A stretch of DNA of 64,000 nt, taken from positions 1,054,001 to 1,118,000 of the forward strand of contig NZ_MBUA01000001.1 of assembly GCF_014332695.1 (NCBI RefSeq), read 5' to 3'. The translations under genes were made by a program, and so were the position numbers. Of the stretch, positions 8,197 through 16,566 are shown piece after piece. Position 1 is the first letter of the stretch. Every line of letters begins with the position of its first letter. This stretch comes from Flavihumibacter stibioxidans (GTDB taxonomy: Bacteria > Bacteroidota > Bacteroidia > Chitinophagales > Chitinophagaceae). Below the pieces are notes generated by a model. That model ran no database searches, was not told the origin of the DNA, and saw only the letters and a list, made by a program, of their open reading frames with translations.

Positions 8197-8312
8197 ATCA
8201 TGCCGTAACATGATAACAAACCCGGTGCCGTAAGACCGGGCTGTAAAGACACCCAAACAAGACATTATCGTCCCCTGGTTTGTGTCGTGTGGCTGATGGT
8301 TGTAAAAACCAT
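8197..8312 (+). promoter_or_regulatory. Structured 5' leader of queA with four hairpins
   Basis: The leader folds on inspection into four stems. H1 is ATCATG/CATGAT (8197-8214) with loop CCGTAA. H2 is CCCGGT/ACCGGG (8221-8240) with loop GCCGTAAG. H3 pairs GACAC and AAAC (8248-8258, CC bulge) with GTTTGTGTC (8278-8286). H4 is ATGGTT/AACCAT (8296-8312), 7 nt before the start codon. H1 and H2 share the loop motif CCGTAA, and the H4 loop is GTAAA. It does not match preQ1 or SAM riboswitches as I know them. It could be an uncharacterised cis-regulatory RNA or only incidental structure. Confidence 0.4.
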
Positions 8313-8319
8313 TTAATAC

Positions 8320-9369
8320 ATGAAGCTATCACAGTTCAGGTTTGACCTCCCCCTCAACCTTATTGCCCAGAACCCTGCGAAAAAAAGAGAAGACAGCCGT
8401 ATGATGGTTGTTCATCGTAAGACCGGCAATATTGAAAACAAAAATTTCCGCGACATCCTCGAGTACTTTGATGACAAAGATGTTTTTGTAGTGAATAACA
8501 CCAAAGTATTCCCGGCCCGGATGTATGGCCGTAAAGAAAAAACCGGTGCCAAGATCGAAGTTTTCCTGCTCCGTGAATTGAACAAGCCCAACCGTCTCTG
8601 GGATGTGATCGTTGATCCTGCCCGTAAGATCCGCGTAGGCAATAAACTTTACTTCGGGGAAAACGACGAACTGGTTGCTGAAGTTATTGACAACACCACC
8701 AGCCGCGGTCGTACCATTCGTTTCCTGTGGGATGGCACAGACGAAGAGTTCCGCCAGATGCTCGAATTCCTTGGCGAAACACCCCTTCCCAAATACATCA
8801 AACGCAAACCCGACGAAGAAGACAAAGAGCGTTACCAGACCGTATATGCGAAACACGAAGGTGCAGTTGCTGCCCCTACTGCAGGACTGCATTTCAGCCG
8901 CGAACTGATCAAACGTCTTGAGATCAAGGGTATCCGTTTTGCTGAAATCACGCTTCACACCGGCCTTGGCACTTTCCGCCCCATTGAAGTGGAAGATCTC
9001 AGTAAACATAAAATGGATGCTGAATACTACCGCATAGAAGATTCTGCCTGCCAGATCGTTAATAAGGCAAAAACGACCGGCCACAGGATATGCTCCATTG
9101 GCACCACTACCATGAGGGCAATTGAATCATCCTTCACTGCTGAAAAGTTGCTGAAGCCTTCCGAAGGCTGGACCAACCACTTTATCCATCCCCCTTACGA
9201 GTTTTCAATTGCGGATTCACTGGTAACAAACTTCCATCTTCCCAAGACCAGCCTGCTGATCATGACCTGTGCATTTGCAGGTTACGACCTGGCAATGGAA
9301 GCTTACAAAAAAGCCATTAAGGACAAATACCGCTTCTTCAGCTATGGCGATGCCATGCTGGTGATCTAA
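8320..9369 (+). CDS. queA: S-adenosylmethionine:tRNA ribosyltransferase-isomerase
   Basis: Transfers and isomerises the ribosyl moiety of SAM onto preQ1 in tRNA to give epoxyqueuosine, the penultimate step of queuosine synthesis. The 349 residues are normal length. Conserved blocks are [20 protein letters not shown] at the N-terminus, [19 protein letters not shown], the [18 protein letters not shown] block, [17 protein letters not shown], and [19 protein letters not shown] near the C-terminus. It is a single-gene unit between the structured leader and a strong terminator at 9392-9428. No other queuosine gene lies in the window. Confidence 0.96.
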   Translation: MKLSQFRFDLPLNLIAQNPAKKREDSRMMVVHRKTGNIENKNFRDILEYFDDKDVFVVNNTKVFPARMYGRKEKTGAKIEVFLLRELNKPNRLWDVIVDPARKIRVGNKLYFGENDELVAEVIDNTTSRGRTIRFLWDGTDEEFRQMLEFLGETPLPKYIKRKPDEEDKERYQTVYAKHEGAVAAPTAGLHFSRELIKRLEIKGIRFAEITLHTGLGTFRPIEVEDLSKHKMDAEYYRIEDSACQIVNKAKTTGHRICSIGTTTMRAIESSFTAEKLLKPSEGWTNHFIHPPYEFSIADSLVTNFHLPKTSLLIMTCAFAGYDLAMEAYKKAIKDKYRFFSYGDAMLVI

Positions 9370-9391
9370 ATATTTGAACTGAATATTCAAA

Positions 9392-9428
9392 TGCCTGGCA
9401 GCAGACAAGCGTTGCCAGGCATTTTTTT
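9392..9428 (+). terminator. Rho-independent terminator of queA
   Basis: TGCCTGGCA (9392-9400) pairs with TGCCAGGCA (9413-9421) around a 12-nt loop, followed by seven T residues (9422-9428). Confidence 0.92.
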
Positions 9429-9486
9429 ATGATTTCACTTTAGGATGAAATCTTATTTTCATGGAACTAACAACTGATCTAGTAAC

Positions 9487-10413
9487 ATGAAAAAAAACTT
9501 ACTGGCAGCAGCAATCGCCTTATTCACCATGAATGCCCGATCACAGGAAATCATTCCGCTCTATCCCCAGGACTCCATACCCAACAGCAGGTCATCCACC
9601 ATAGCCGAAAAGGCTGAAACCGGTACTGATGGTATCCTTCGCATATCCGATGTCTCAGTTCCCACGCTCACAATATACCTGCCGGCGGCGGATAAGGCCA
9701 ACGGAACCGCTGTGATCATTTGTCCAGGCGGCGGATACCGCATCCTGGCAGCCGGTCATGAAGGCGCTGATGTGGCAAAACAATTTACCGAATGGGGAGT
9801 AACTGCCTTTGTACTTAAATACCGGTTACCCTCAGACGAAATAATGGAGGACAGGACCATTGGTCCCTTGCAGGATGCACAAAGGGCCATCCAGATTGTG
9901 CGCGAAAAAGCAAAATTATGGCAGTTAAATCCGCGGCAGATAGGCATTATGGGATTCAGTGCAGGAGGCCACCTGGCAGGGTCTGCGACGGTACATTTCG
10001 ACCGGGCGATGATCGCCAATCCGCTCAAAACATCGTTACGACCGGATTTTGCCATCCTGGTTTACCCTGTGATAAGTTTCACAGAAGAATTAACGCATAA
10101 GGGAAGCCGGGAAGAGCTCCTGGGGAAGGAGGCCGCTGCCGATAAAGTGAAATTTTATTCCCTTGAAACCCAGGTCACCAAAAAGACACCGCCTGCATTT
10201 TTGGTCCATGCCAAGGATGACAGAGCTGTAAAAGTCGAGAATAGTTTAGTCTTTGCTGCCGCCCTGGAAAAAAACAGGGTGAAGCACGATATTTACCTGT
10301 ATGACCGCGGCGGACATGGATTCGGCATGAAAAATTCCACCAGTGATGTGGAATGGATGAAATACCTGAAACAATGGATGTTCAACCTGGATCTGATCCT
10401 GAAAAAGAATTAG
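9487..10413 (+). CDS. Secreted alpha/beta hydrolase, acetyl-xylan-esterase/lipase-like
   Basis: This 308-residue protein has a Lys-rich start and hydrophobic signal peptide (cleavage near NARSQ), so it is exported. The fold shows as CPGGGYRILAAGHEG (oxyanion region), the nucleophile elbow GFSAGGH (about residues 156-162), an Asp in HAKDDRAVKVENS and the C-terminal His in RGGHGFG. This is the order expected for BD-FAE/acetylesterase-like enzymes acting on acetylated polysaccharides. The substrate cannot be fixed from sequence. It stands alone, with an unusual 44-bp palindrome starting right after its stop. Confidence 0.85.
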   Translation: MKKNLLAAAIALFTMNARSQEIIPLYPQDSIPNSRSSTIAEKAETGTDGILRISDVSVPTLTIYLPAADKANGTAVIICPGGGYRILAAGHEGADVAKQFTEWGVTAFVLKYRLPSDEIMEDRTIGPLQDAQRAIQIVREKAKLWQLNPRQIGIMGFSAGGHLAGSATVHFDRAMIANPLKTSLRPDFAILVYPVISFTEELTHKGSREELLGKEAAADKVKFYSLETQVTKKTPPAFLVHAKDDRAVKVENSLVFAAALEKNRVKHDIYLYDRGGHGFGMKNSTSDVEWMKYLKQWMFNLDLILKKN

Positions 10414-10457
10414 GCGTCTGACGTGCGTCTGACGTACGTCAGACGCACGTCAGACGC
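10414..10457. repeat. Perfect 44-bp palindrome (REP-like element A)
   Basis: The 11-mer GCGTCTGACGT is present twice in tandem, followed at once by its reverse complement ACGTCAGACGC twice; there is no spacer. It fills the space between the esterase stop (10413) and the aspartokinase stop (10465). There is no T-run on either side, so it is not a classic terminator. It shares the core GTCTGAC/GTCAGAC with elements at 36567-36662 and 59036-59102. Confidence 0.9.
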
Positions 10458-10464
10458 GGAGGCT

Positions 10465-11787
10465 TTAATCCAGCCCGAATAATCCCTTATTCAGGAGCTG
10501 GAGGGTTTCAAGTTTATGGGAAGAGGGTATCAGCAGGGATACGTTGTGACGGCTGCCGCCATAACTTACCATTCGCACCGGAACAGGCTTCAGGCAGTCA
10601 AACAGCCTGCTGAGGATGTCCTTCGTTTCCGCGATCTCGTTACCCACAATGGAAACAATCGTCTGGTCATGGTCGACCTCCACCGTTCCGAAAGGCTCCA
10701 GTTCCTTTACGATCTCCTTCAGGAAAGCAGAGCTGTCGATGGTTACTGAAACCGCTACTTCCGAAGTTGTGATCATGTCGATTGGTGTGCGGTATTTTTC
10801 AAACACTTCAAAAATCTTGCGGAGGAACCCGTAGGCAAGCAACATCCGGCTGCTCTTGATATTGATGGCGATGATACCATCTTTGGCAGCAATAGCTTTC
10901 ACCCCCACAGAACCGGCCTGCTGTGTAATGGTAGTACCCGCGGCCTCCGGCTGCATGGTATTGAGCAGTTTTACGGGCACCTTCTCCTGTTGTGCAGGCC
11001 ATATACAGGTGGGATGCAGGATCTTGGCACCGAAATAGGCCAGTTCAGCAGCTTCTTCAAAGCTGAGCTGCTCTATTGGCAGGGTTTTCTTCACTACTCT
11101 CGGATCATTGTTGTGCATACCGTCGATATCGGTCCAGATTTCACAAACAGTTCCATGCACCGCTGCAGCAACCAGGGATGCAGTATAATCGCTTCCGCCC
11201 CTTTTCAGATTGTCCACTTCGCCGCGGGCATTGCGGCAGATATATCCCTGGGTAATAAAAAGGTCGGTACCATTATGCTGTTCAAGTAACGCACTGAGCT
11301 TCTGGCGGATAACACCAAGTTGTGGTTCGTCATTGGCATCAATGGTCATGAACTCAAGTGCCGGCAACAGTTCATGTTTAATACCCTGCTCTTCCAGGTA
11401 AATGGAAAACAGTTTGGTACTCATCAATTCGCCCTGGGCAAGGATATCCTTATTCAGGGCCTCATTGAAGGATATTTTGGTGATGATATTCAGGAATTCA
11501 AAATGCTCAGCGATGGTGGCGAAAGCTTTCTGCCTGGTTTCTTCTTTTTTCAGCAATTCCAGAATGAAGTTTTTATAATGCGCCTCAAGATTATCAACAA
11601 CCTGTTTGGCTCCCGTTTTATCGCTTTTAAGCAGTGCTTCACCAATAGCCACCAAAGTATTGGTGGTACCGCTAAGGGCACTTAAAACAACAATCTTGGG
11701 CTCCTGGTCCTTTGTGATCAGCTGAGCTACCTGGTGCATCCGCTCCGGTTTTCCAACGGATGTACCACCAAACTTCATTACTTTCAT
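10465..11787 (-). CDS. lysC: Aspartokinase (monofunctional)
   Basis: Phosphorylates aspartate with ATP, the first step toward Lys, Thr and Met. The 440-residue protein starts MKVMKFGGTSVGKPERM, the amino-acid kinase signature, and contains FITQGYICRN and LKRGGSDYTASL, then EIWTDIDGMHNNDPRVV, all typical of aspartokinase. Two ACT domains for feedback regulation follow from about residue 300 (SRMLLAYGFLRKIFEVFEKY and TIVSIVGNEI). No homoserine dehydrogenase domain is attached, unlike ThrA. Feedback specificity cannot be read from sequence. A -7 box at 11883-11890 and a hairpin in the leader at 11805-11825 lie upstream. Confidence 0.93.
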   Translation of the reverse strand: MKVMKFGGTSVGKPERMHQVAQLITKDQEPKIVVLSALSGTTNTLVAIGEALLKSDKTGAKQVVDNLEAHYKNFILELLKKEETRQKAFATIAEHFEFLNIITKISFNEALNKDILAQGELMSTKLFSIYLEEQGIKHELLPALEFMTIDANDEPQLGVIRQKLSALLEQHNGTDLFITQGYICRNARGEVDNLKRGGSDYTASLVAAAVHGTVCEIWTDIDGMHNNDPRVVKKTLPIEQLSFEEAAELAYFGAKILHPTCIWPAQQEKVPVKLLNTMQPEAAGTTITQQAGSVGVKAIAAKDGIIAINIKSSRMLLAYGFLRKIFEVFEKYRTPIDMITTSEVAVSVTIDSSAFLKEIVKELEPFGTVEVDHDQTIVSIVGNEIAETKDILSRLFDCLKPVPVRMVSYGGSRHNVSLLIPSSHKLETLQLLNKGLFGLD

Positions 11788-11804
11788 CCGACTTGATTTT
11801 TTAC

Positions 11805-11825
11805 GGTTCCGTAATTACCGGAACC
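11805..11825 (-). promoter_or_regulatory. 7-bp-stem hairpin in the aspartokinase leader
   Basis: GGTTCCG/CGGAACC is a perfect inverted repeat around the 7-nt loop TAATTAC, 18 bp before the aspartokinase start. On the transcribed strand it is followed by GTAAAAAATC, not a T-run, so it is not a simple terminator. It could affect translation or be a protein-binding site. Confidence 0.35.
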
Positions 11826-11882
11826 AGCATTTTAGTTTAAATAATATTCAACAAATATTCCAACCCGCAAGCAAAACGGCTG

Positions 11883-11890
11883 CAAATTTA
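11883..11890 (-). promoter_or_regulatory. -7 promoter element TAAATTTG for aspartokinase
   Basis: An exact TAnnTTTG match on the minus strand, overlapping the stop of the upstream oxidoreductase gene. It would give a leader of about 90 nt. The -33 side is weak. Confidence 0.4.
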
Positions 11891-12976
11891 CGAGATTATT
11901 AGTGGAATCGAAAACCTTTGCGATAAAGTTTGGAGATCTTCTACAACTGGCTGTAACAGGGGAATGCCCTGCTGCATCCGTTCTGCTTCCAGTTCCCTTT
12001 CAGGATCTCCCGGAACCAGCACTTTTTCTTCCCCCGCTGCGGGCCTGGCTGATTTAAATCGCCTGATCCATTGATCCATATTTGATTTAAAGTCTTCTGC
12101 AGGGCGGAAAGCATCGATGCGCATGGCGCCGAAAAAATGGCCTATCCCTTTTCCGGGCATATAGGTCGGCATGGGTACATAGGCGGGAAAAGGGGGCACC
12201 CAGGGGCCGAAACTGGCTCCACTCAATACACCGGACAGGATATCAACTATGGCTCCCAAAGCGTATCCCTTATGGCTTCCATGCTCCCGGTCGCCTCCCA
12301 GGGGAAGGAGTGCACCGCCGCTTTTAAGGGCGTGGGCATCAGTAGTGGGATGGCCATCCGCATCCTGGATCCAGCCAGGAGGAGCTGCCTGTTTTTTCCG
12401 CTGCAGTATCTCCAGTTTTCCGTTGGCAGCGGTGGTGGTTGCCATATCCGCCACAAAGGCAGGCTCAGTACCGGCCGGGATGGCTACCGCAATGGGATTG
12501 GTTCCCAGCATGCGTTCCGTAGAAAATGTGGGGGCGACCAGTGCGCTTGCATTGGTCATACTGATACCAATCATATCATGTTGCAGGGCCATCATGGCAT
12601 GCCAGCCGGCAATTCCATAGTGGTTGCTGTTTTGAACACTCACCCAGCCGGTTCCGACCTGCCTGGCCTTATCGATGGCCACCTGCATGGCAAAAGGTGC
12701 CACAACCAGTCCCAGTCCCCGGTCTCCATCCACCACTGCCGTGGAGGGTGTTTCATGTATGACCTGTACATCCGGACGCGCATTAACCCTGCCCGCTTCC
12801 CAGAGCCTGATATAACCGCTGAGACGGGCAATGCCATGGGAATCAATCCCTCTTAAATCGGCGCTCAGCAAAACTCTTGTGGCGGTTTCGGCATCTGCCT
12901 CCGGGCAGCCGATGGCTAGAAATACCTGGCGGGAAAATGATGCTAATTGTTGGTAGGAAAACTGTGTGGAAGACAT
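11888..12976 (-). CDS. Ldh family oxidoreductase (malate/L-lactate/ureidoglycolate dehydrogenase type)
   Basis: NAD(P)-dependent 2-hydroxyacid dehydrogenase of the YlbC/ComC/AllD fold, 362 residues, cytoplasmic. Typical blocks are ADLRGIDSHGIARLSGY (catalytic His region, about 50-66), VSVQNSNHYGIAGWHAMMAL, MLGTNPIAVAIPAG and GSHKGYALGAIVDILSGVLSG. The exact substrate (malate, lactate, sulfolactate or ureidoglycolate) cannot be deduced, and no pathway neighbours help. It lies downstream of ssb, separated by the terminator at 13012-13035, and 100 bp upstream of aspartokinase. Confidence 0.9.
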   Translation of the reverse strand: MSSTQFSYQQLASFSRQVFLAIGCPEADAETATRVLLSADLRGIDSHGIARLSGYIRLWEAGRVNARPDVQVIHETPSTAVVDGDRGLGLVVAPFAMQVAIDKARQVGTGWVSVQNSNHYGIAGWHAMMALQHDMIGISMTNASALVAPTFSTERMLGTNPIAVAIPAGTEPAFVADMATTTAANGKLEILQRKKQAAPPGWIQDADGHPTTDAHALKSGGALLPLGGDREHGSHKGYALGAIVDILSGVLSGASFGPWVPPFPAYVPMPTYMPGKGIGHFFGAMRIDAFRPAEDFKSNMDQWIRRFKSARPAAGEEKVLVPGDPERELEAERMQQGIPLLQPVVEDLQTLSQRFSIPLIIS

Positions 12977-13011
12977 GCCGCAAAGAAACGAAACAAAGAC
13001 ATGCCGGAAAT

Positions 13012-13035
13012 AAAAAAGCTCCCCGGAAGGGGAGC
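13012..13035 (-). terminator. Rho-independent terminator after ssb
   Basis: GCTCCCC (13018-13024), loop GGAA, GGGGAGC (13029-13035). On the minus strand a run of six T (complement of 13012-13017) follows the stem. Confidence 0.88.
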
Positions 13036-13061
13036 CTGAATTGATTTACCTGAGAATGCCA

Positions 13062-13541
13062 TCAAAAGGGCAGATCATCACCCGGAGCATCCATCACCGA
13101 AGTGGAAGATATAGGCTGATTGCTGAAGCCCCCCTGCTGATTTCCGTACCCCTGCTGCGCTGCAGCCTGGCCGCCATAATTCTGGGCACCGGCAGAAGCG
13201 CCGTAAGATCCGCCCTGGTTTTCGGTTTTGGTCCCCAACAACTGCACACTTTGAACCCGAAGCGACAAAGAAGCTCCCGTACTGCCATCATTTTTGGCGT
13301 AAGTCCTTACTTCAGGAGTTCCTTCCACGTACACCTGGGTACCTTTTTTCAGGTAGGGAGCCACGGCCGTGCGGTCTGACCAGTAAGCGCAATCCACCCA
13401 GATGGTCCTCTCCTGCTGGTTACCCTGTGCATCCCGATATCTTTCCGTATGGGCTACGGTAAAATTCATCACTGTCCTGCCATTCACATTGTTGGTTGTG
13501 CAATCCCTTCCGAGGTTGCCAATCACCTGAAGCTTGATCAT
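13062..13541 (-). CDS. ssb: Single-stranded DNA-binding protein
   Basis: Binds ssDNA during replication, repair and recombination. The 159 residues comprise an N-terminal OB fold (MIKLQVIGNLGRDCTTN, NFTVAHTERYRD, WVDCAYWSDRTAVAPYLKKG, VYVEGTPEVR), a Gly/Gln/Tyr-rich disordered linker from about residue 110, and the acidic tail DAPGDDLPF that recruits partner proteins. Bacteroidota often have several ssb paralogues, so this need not be the main copy. It is flanked by its own terminator at 13012-13035. Confidence 0.95.
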   Translation of the reverse strand: MIKLQVIGNLGRDCTTNNVNGRTVMNFTVAHTERYRDAQGNQQERTIWVDCAYWSDRTAVAPYLKKGTQVYVEGTPEVRTYAKNDGSTGASLSLRVQSVQLLGTKTENQGGSYGASAGAQNYGGQAAAQQGYGNQQGGFSNQPISSTSVMDAPGDDLPF

Positions 13542-13605
13542 AACTGTAAAATTTAGCTACGTAAATAAAATAATTGGTCAGGCAAGATACATCCTCCATC
13601 CCCCC

Positions 13606-13628
13606 AAAAAAACCGTCCTTTAACGGTT
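13606..13628 (-). terminator. Rho-independent terminator after the M14 peptidase gene
   Basis: On the minus strand AACCGT (13623-13628 region) pairs with ACGGTT (13611-13616) around a 6-nt loop, followed by a T-run (complement of 13606-13612). Confidence 0.75.
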
Positions 13629-13661
13629 GTTGATAACTTTTGCAAACCTTTGACCGGGCCA

Positions 13662-16238
13662 TCACTCTTCTGCCCTTGCTGATCCCGCATCAATAAGGCG
13701 ACCAAAGAAAATTGAATTCAGGAAGAGTTTCGCCCCTCCCAGCCAGTATGCCCTGAAATTGGGATTCTCAGCAATGGAAATAACACGTCCGGCACCAACA
13801 GCCTGAACCACCACGGCTGCCGATTCCTTCAACCCATCAAGGTTCTGACTGGTTACATAACCACTCTGCAGGGGCTGGATGCCATAGCCAACCGGGGCAG
13901 CAAAAGGATTGGCCGGCTTCTCCATGAATACCCTGTTTTGTTTGAACAGGGAGATGGTTGGCTGCGAATACCCATAACATAGCGGATGGGTAAGATCCAT
14001 CCGGGCACCTACAATTGCGCCGCTAAGCTGCTGGGCACGTTCAATATAAGGGAGGCTGACATAAGGCAAGGCTTTACCGCTGTCCACCGCAGGCTTCAGT
14101 TTCTTCATGGCCAGTTTTACCAACCCGTTCTGCTGCGCCCAGGAGATGGCATCCTCCATCAACACCAGGTTGCCGCCGGCCTGCACCCAGGCCCTCAGTT
14201 TCTCTTTGTTGAAAGCGTCATAATTACCCGAAACCATCACAATGGTGCTGTACCTGTTCAGGCTTACCCGGTTGAATACCGCGGCTTCCAGCATGCTGGG
14301 CGGCATCTCAAAACGCTGGTCAAGCAGGTGCCATACTTCACCGGCATCAAGAGCGCTGACACCTGCGCCTACCAGCATCGCTACAGATGGTTTGGTTAAC
14401 GGTAACATATACCTGCTGCCAATATCAGACCCTTCAACCGACATGCCAGTGGAGATCGCATATACATCAACGTTATTGGAAGCAGCCAGTGCCTTCAATT
14501 TTTCATACATCGCACCGGCATCCTCTTTCTGTAACTGAAGCGGAATTAATATTGTTCCGTAACCGAACTTCTTCGGCTGTCCGTTGACGTTTGTTACAAA
14601 GGGATTTGAGACCACTTTCGCAGCAATGCCTTCCTGTAACAGTTTGTTCAGCATCCGTGGTGCATACAGCGGTGCCCATTCGAAAGCATAGGCATAACTG
14701 CTGCTGCCACCAATCATCTTTCCGCCACTGTTGGCAACAGTATTGATGACTTCCGTTCTGGCTGCGCCCAGTTGGGCAGCATTCAGGGACGAATAAGGCA
14801 ATCCCATCGCCAGCGGCATGGTCCATGCCGTGATATCGTAAAAAATACTGTCCCTGTATTCAAGCGTCTTTTCAAAGAATGTCTGGATCAGTTTGTATTG
14901 CGGTTGGTTAACAGGCACCACAAAAGCTTTGCCTGCCTCAAAGTTCTGCCCGCCAACAGCCAGGGGCGCAGTCAGGCGTTTCACTTTTATCTCATGCCTT
15001 TGCAGCATTTCGACGAAGATATGGTTCCGGCTTTCATCATCAGGATCACCAAAAACCCAGCCTTTCACCGGCGACGCTGCGGCGTCCTTTGCCATCTGGC
15101 GGTAAAAATCCCGCTGGTAATTCAGCAATTCTTTCCTGAGCCCCTTTGCAGCCGCCAGTGTGGATAATACTGTGGTGAACTGGTTACGAATGGTAAAGGG
15201 AAAACTGAGCACCCCGTTGGAGGTTTCCTGCGCATGACCACGCGAAGAGGCCTGTTCAAATAAAATACCGATACAGCCTTGTGCATCCGGATAAGTGGAT
15301 CCCTTGCCATAATAAAAATCGTCGTAACCTTCCTTGGTATAGTATAGGGAACCGATCTTGTTCAGGTATGCTGCATGGTAATCCGCAACCGCCTGTGTCA
15401 GCTGCTGGTTCTTCACCGGCGTCAGTGGGTTCACCCTGCTGGGCTCCCCGGGCTGGAAAAAGAATGTGGCATCACTTCCCATTTCATGGTGGTCGGTCAG
15501 GATATTGGGTCGCCATTGCTGGTAAACCTTCAACCTGTTGCGGCTTTCCAGATGCTGGGCAGGCAGCCAGTCGCGGTTCAGGTCAAACCAGTAATGGTTG
15601 TAACGACCTCCGGGCCAGACTTCATTGAATTCCCTGGAAGCAGGATCTGTTACCAGGTGCTGGCTTTTATGCATATTGGCCCAGGTTGCAAATCGGTTGA
15701 GGCCATCGGGATTGAAGGATGGGTCGAATAATACCACCACTTCATTCAGCAGTGAGTCAACGGAGGGCCCCTGGGCGGCAGCCAGGTAGTAAGCACCAAG
15801 CAGCGCAGCATTGGCCCCGCTGGGTTCATTACCATGGATCGAAAATCCCTGCCATAATACCGTCGGCATTTTATCGGTATCAACAGGTCCGCCATAAGCA
15901 GGATCGCTGAGTTTGAGATGTTCCTGGCGGATATTCTCCAGGCGGGAATGGTTTGCCTGGCTCGTGAAAATCAACAGGAGCTGCGGGCGCGATTCATAGG
16001 TGCGACCGGTTTCCTGAATAGTAACCCTTGATGGGGCTGCTGCGGCGATGGCCCGCATATAACTCACCAATCTGTCGTGGGTAACATGCCACTCACCCAC
16101 ATGGTGCCCGATCACCTGCTCCGGGGTGGGGACCGCGGGGTCGTAGGTAACATTGGAGGGCAGGTAATAACTTAACTCCTGTGCCCCTGCTCCCAGGCCC
16201 AGCAGCATGCTGCTAATCAGAACAAAAAACCTTCTCAT
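13662..16238 (-). CDS. Secreted M14-family zinc carboxypeptidase, large form
   Basis: An 858-residue exported protein; the signal peptide MRRFFVLISSMLLGLGAGAQ ends at an Ala-x-Ala-like site. Zinc ligands fit HGNE at 135-138 and a His in LTDHHEMGSD near 250, with LNRDW at about 220 as substrate-binding Arg region. The M14 domain covers roughly residues 40-390. The remaining about 450 residues include a class-I glutamine amidotransferase-like region (VSGNYDAFNKEKLRAWVQAG), a combination found in large Bacteroidota M14 proteins. Probably a periplasmic or outer-membrane peptidase for scavenging peptides; its specificity is unknown. Monocistronic, with a terminator at 13606-13628. Confidence 0.9.
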   Translation of the reverse strand: MRRFFVLISSMLLGLGAGAQELSYYLPSNVTYDPAVPTPEQVIGHHVGEWHVTHDRLVSYMRAIAAAAPSRVTIQETGRTYESRPQLLLIFTSQANHSRLENIRQEHLKLSDPAYGGPVDTDKMPTVLWQGFSIHGNEPSGANAALLGAYYLAAAQGPSVDSLLNEVVVLFDPSFNPDGLNRFATWANMHKSQHLVTDPASREFNEVWPGGRYNHYWFDLNRDWLPAQHLESRNRLKVYQQWRPNILTDHHEMGSDATFFFQPGEPSRVNPLTPVKNQQLTQAVADYHAAYLNKIGSLYYTKEGYDDFYYGKGSTYPDAQGCIGILFEQASSRGHAQETSNGVLSFPFTIRNQFTTVLSTLAAAKGLRKELLNYQRDFYRQMAKDAAASPVKGWVFGDPDDESRNHIFVEMLQRHEIKVKRLTAPLAVGGQNFEAGKAFVVPVNQPQYKLIQTFFEKTLEYRDSIFYDITAWTMPLAMGLPYSSLNAAQLGAARTEVINTVANSGGKMIGGSSSYAYAFEWAPLYAPRMLNKLLQEGIAAKVVSNPFVTNVNGQPKKFGYGTILIPLQLQKEDAGAMYEKLKALAASNNVDVYAISTGMSVEGSDIGSRYMLPLTKPSVAMLVGAGVSALDAGEVWHLLDQRFEMPPSMLEAAVFNRVSLNRYSTIVMVSGNYDAFNKEKLRAWVQAGGNLVLMEDAISWAQQNGLVKLAMKKLKPAVDSGKALPYVSLPYIERAQQLSGAIVGARMDLTHPLCYGYSQPTISLFKQNRVFMEKPANPFAAPVGYGIQPLQSGYVTSQNLDGLKESAAVVVQAVGAGRVISIAENPNFRAYWLGGAKLFLNSIFFGRLIDAGSARAEE

Positions 16239-16566
16239 GTCTTGTGGATTTGTATTCGAAATAAATATACTTAGAAAAGGTGCAAAGTCCGGTTACTCCC
16301 GCCCGTTTACAGTTTCCGATCAGGGCAATCGCTTTAATTACCTGATCTGCATAACCAGGCGTTATGTCACTCCTGACTAACAGGGACCTGCAGGTAAGTC
16401 CCATACAAACCTTAACAATGTAAATTAATCCAGGATAAAAGATGCATTATCAGTTACTTACGAACCCATTTAATCTTTCTTATAACCTTCTGCCACTCCC
16501 CCTTCTCAAGCATTAGATCTCACTCCTTCTCCACTCTTCGTATATTTGCAAACTTAATTTTACACT
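16239..16566. other. 328-bp divergent intergenic region
   Basis: Separates the M14 peptidase gene from mnmA. It holds an exact -7 box for mnmA at 16541-16548 and, on the minus strand, an AT-rich TATATTTA about 25 bp before the peptidase start. A GGGAC/GTCCC pair (16383-16402) has no T-run. No convincing gene or RNA is seen in the rest. Confidence 0.5.
16541..16548 (+). promoter_or_regulatory. -7 promoter element TATATTTG for mnmA
   Basis: An exact TAnnTTTG match 18 bp before the mnmA start codon, implying a short leader of roughly 10-12 nt. No strong TTTG is present at -33. Confidence 0.6.

Noticed and set aside
8190-8319. The queA leader as a preQ1 or SAM riboswitch, or an SRP-type RNA
   Set aside because: None of the conserved sequence blocks of these RNAs, as far as I can recall them, is present; left as an unclassified structured leader.
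10414-10457. Palindrome A as an ordinary terminator
   Set aside because: No T-run on either strand, and the arrangement of four exact 11-mers is unlike a normal terminator; kept as a repeat instead.
16213-16404. A 63-codon frame in the mnmA upstream region
   Set aside because: It runs into the peptidase gene on the same strand in another frame and has no recognisable features.
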